Assembly: GCA_025965815.1 (NCBI GenBank)
Contig: JAOPWF010000629.1
Span: 1-6,122 of the forward strand
Reading direction: 5' to 3'
From: Mycobacterium sp.
GTDB lineage: Bacteria > Actinomycetota > Actinomycetes > Mycobacteriales > Mycobacteriaceae
Length of the DNA stretch: 6,122 nt
In this document: positions 5,506 to 6,122 of the stretch, piece by piece
Position numbering within the stretch: position 1 is the stretch's first letter
How the letters are laid out: each line of letters opens with the position of its first letter
Notes under the pieces: model-generated
Databases searched by the model: none
What the model was told of the DNA's origin: nothing
What the model saw: the letters and a program-made list of their open reading frames with translations, nothing else
Made by a program: the position numbers and the translations under genes

Positions 5506-6122
5506 TACCGTGGCACCGGGACCGACGCCAGGATGCCGTCCAGCACGCCGTCCGGATTGGCGCCCTCCAACTCGGCCTCCGGACGCAGCGCGATCCGGTG
5601 CCGCAGGGTCGGGCGGGCCATCGCTTTGACATCGTCGGGGGTGACGTAATTGCGGCCGGACAGCCATGCCCAGGATCGGGCGGTGGCCAGCAGCGCGGTG
5701 GCACCGCGGGGTGACACCCCAAGCTGCAGTGACGGCGACTGCCGCGTCGCCGCGGCCAGGTCGACAATGTAGCCGAGCACCTCGTCGGCCACCAGCACCT
5801 GCCGCACCGCCGCCCGACCGGCGTTGAGTTCGGCCGAACCGGCCACCGGTCGCACCGCGGACAGGTCCCTTGGATCGAAGCCGCGGGCATGCCGGTCCAG
5901 GATGGCAATTTCCTGATCCCGGGGCGGCAGTGGCACATTGAGCTTCAGCAGGAAGCGGTCCAGTTGCGCCTCGGGCAGTTGATAGGTGCCCTCGTACTCG
6001 ATCGGATTCTGTGTTGCCGCGACGATGAACGGATCGGGCAGTGGCCGCGCCTCGCCCTCCACGCTGACCTGGCGTTCTTCCATCGCCTCCAGCAGTGCCG
6101 CCTGCGTCTTGGGGGGAGTGCG
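5505..6122 (-). CDS. moxR2: MoxR-family AAA+ ATPase (N-terminus beyond right window edge)
   Basis: Visible C-terminal 205 residues of an AAA+ ATPase (family length about 320-380). The frame is open to the window edge and begins RTPPKTQAALLEAMEERQV, the conserved stretch just after Walker B. ATP-site elements that can be seen are sensor 1 in ATQNP (visible 36-40), EGTYQLPEAQLDRF (44-57), and the lid domain with the sensor-2 motif SPRG (137-140) followed by ATARSWAWLSGRNYVTPDDV (146-165). Walker A and B lie outside the window, so catalytic integrity cannot be judged. The ATG at 6083 is internal to this conserved region and is not the start. MoxR proteins are thought to act as chaperone-like ATPases that mature or activate vWA-containing partners; the coupled DUF58 gene is the likely partner. 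The symbol moxR2 is given because the neighbourhood order matches the M. tuberculosis moxR2 locus from memory; sequence comparison was not possible. Confidence 0.92.
   Translation of the reverse strand, partial: RTPPKTQAALLEAMEERQVSVEGEARPLPDPFIVAATQNPIEYEGTYQLPEAQLDRFLLKLNVPLPPRDQEIAILDRHARGFDPRDLSAVRPVAGSAELNAGRAAVRQVLVADEVLGYIVDLAAATRQSPSLQLGVSPRGATALLATARSWAWLSGRNYVTPDDVKAMARPTLRHRIALRPEAELEGANPDGVLDGILASVPVPR

Noticed and set aside
4421..5629. Plus-strand open frame of 402 codons opposite the DUF58 gene
   Set aside because: Ser/Arg/Thr-rich composition with no recognisable domain; the opposite strand encodes a clear DUF58 protein with its signature motif.
5506..5667. ATG at 5667 as start of the DUF58 protein
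   Set aside because: It would overlap moxR by more than 160 bases in another frame, and the added residues are Pro/Arg/Gly-rich without family resemblance. The GTG at 5505 overlapping the moxR stop fits better.
6081..6083. ATG at 6083 as start of moxR
   Set aside because: The conserved MoxR stretch RTPPKTQAALLEA lies upstream in the same frame up to the window edge, so this Met is internal.
1..6122. Mobile element, CRISPR, tRNA or rRNA content
   Set aside because: No transposase or integrase motifs, no regularly spaced repeats and no tRNA-like cloverleaf segments were seen; the window is almost fully explained by seven protein genes.

Overview
This 6.1 kb window is high-GC actinobacterial chromosome and is densely coding. 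It is most likely from a Mycobacterium/Mycolicibacterium species. The right-hand block runs moxR, DUF58 gene, oppositely oriented SpoIIM-family gene, RDD-family gene. This matches, from memory, the arrangement at M. tuberculosis Rv3692 (moxR2) to Rv3695. Several genes here lack Shine-Dalgarno sequences and instead have TANNNT -10 elements a few bases before the start codon, as in mycobacterial leaderless transcription. The species assignment is inferred from this and was not searched.

Left block (1-2265). The 3' part of a CPA2/Kef-type cation:proton antiporter gene (+) enters from the left edge. Its end overlaps tail-to-tail with an AraC-family regulator gene (-). The regulator is transcribed divergently from a small four-helix DUF1772 membrane protein gene (+). 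The usual inference is that the regulator controls itself and the DUF1772 gene from the shared intergenic region of about 100 bp.

Right block (2262-6122). An RDD-domain membrane protein with a long proline-rich tail (-) shares a CTAG stop with the DUF1772 gene. It is divergent from a SpoIIM/DUF95-family membrane protein (+) across only 27 bp. Those 27 bp divide into 7+6+1+6+7: two back-to-back TANNNT boxes, each seven bases from its start codon. This looks like a minimal bidirectional leaderless promoter. The SpoIIM-like gene converges on a DUF58 gene (-). The DUF58 start codon overlaps the stop of a MoxR AAA+ ATPase (-) whose N-terminus lies beyond the right edge.

Together, MoxR (ATPase/chaperone), DUF58 (membrane-anchored, vWA-like), SpoIIM-like and RDD proteins plausibly form one envelope-associated module of unknown client. 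The genes are not in one transcriptional direction, so coordination would need the divergent promoter or a common regulator. No RNA genes, mobile elements, CRISPR arrays or integration scars were seen, and no gene-free stretch reaches 300 bases.
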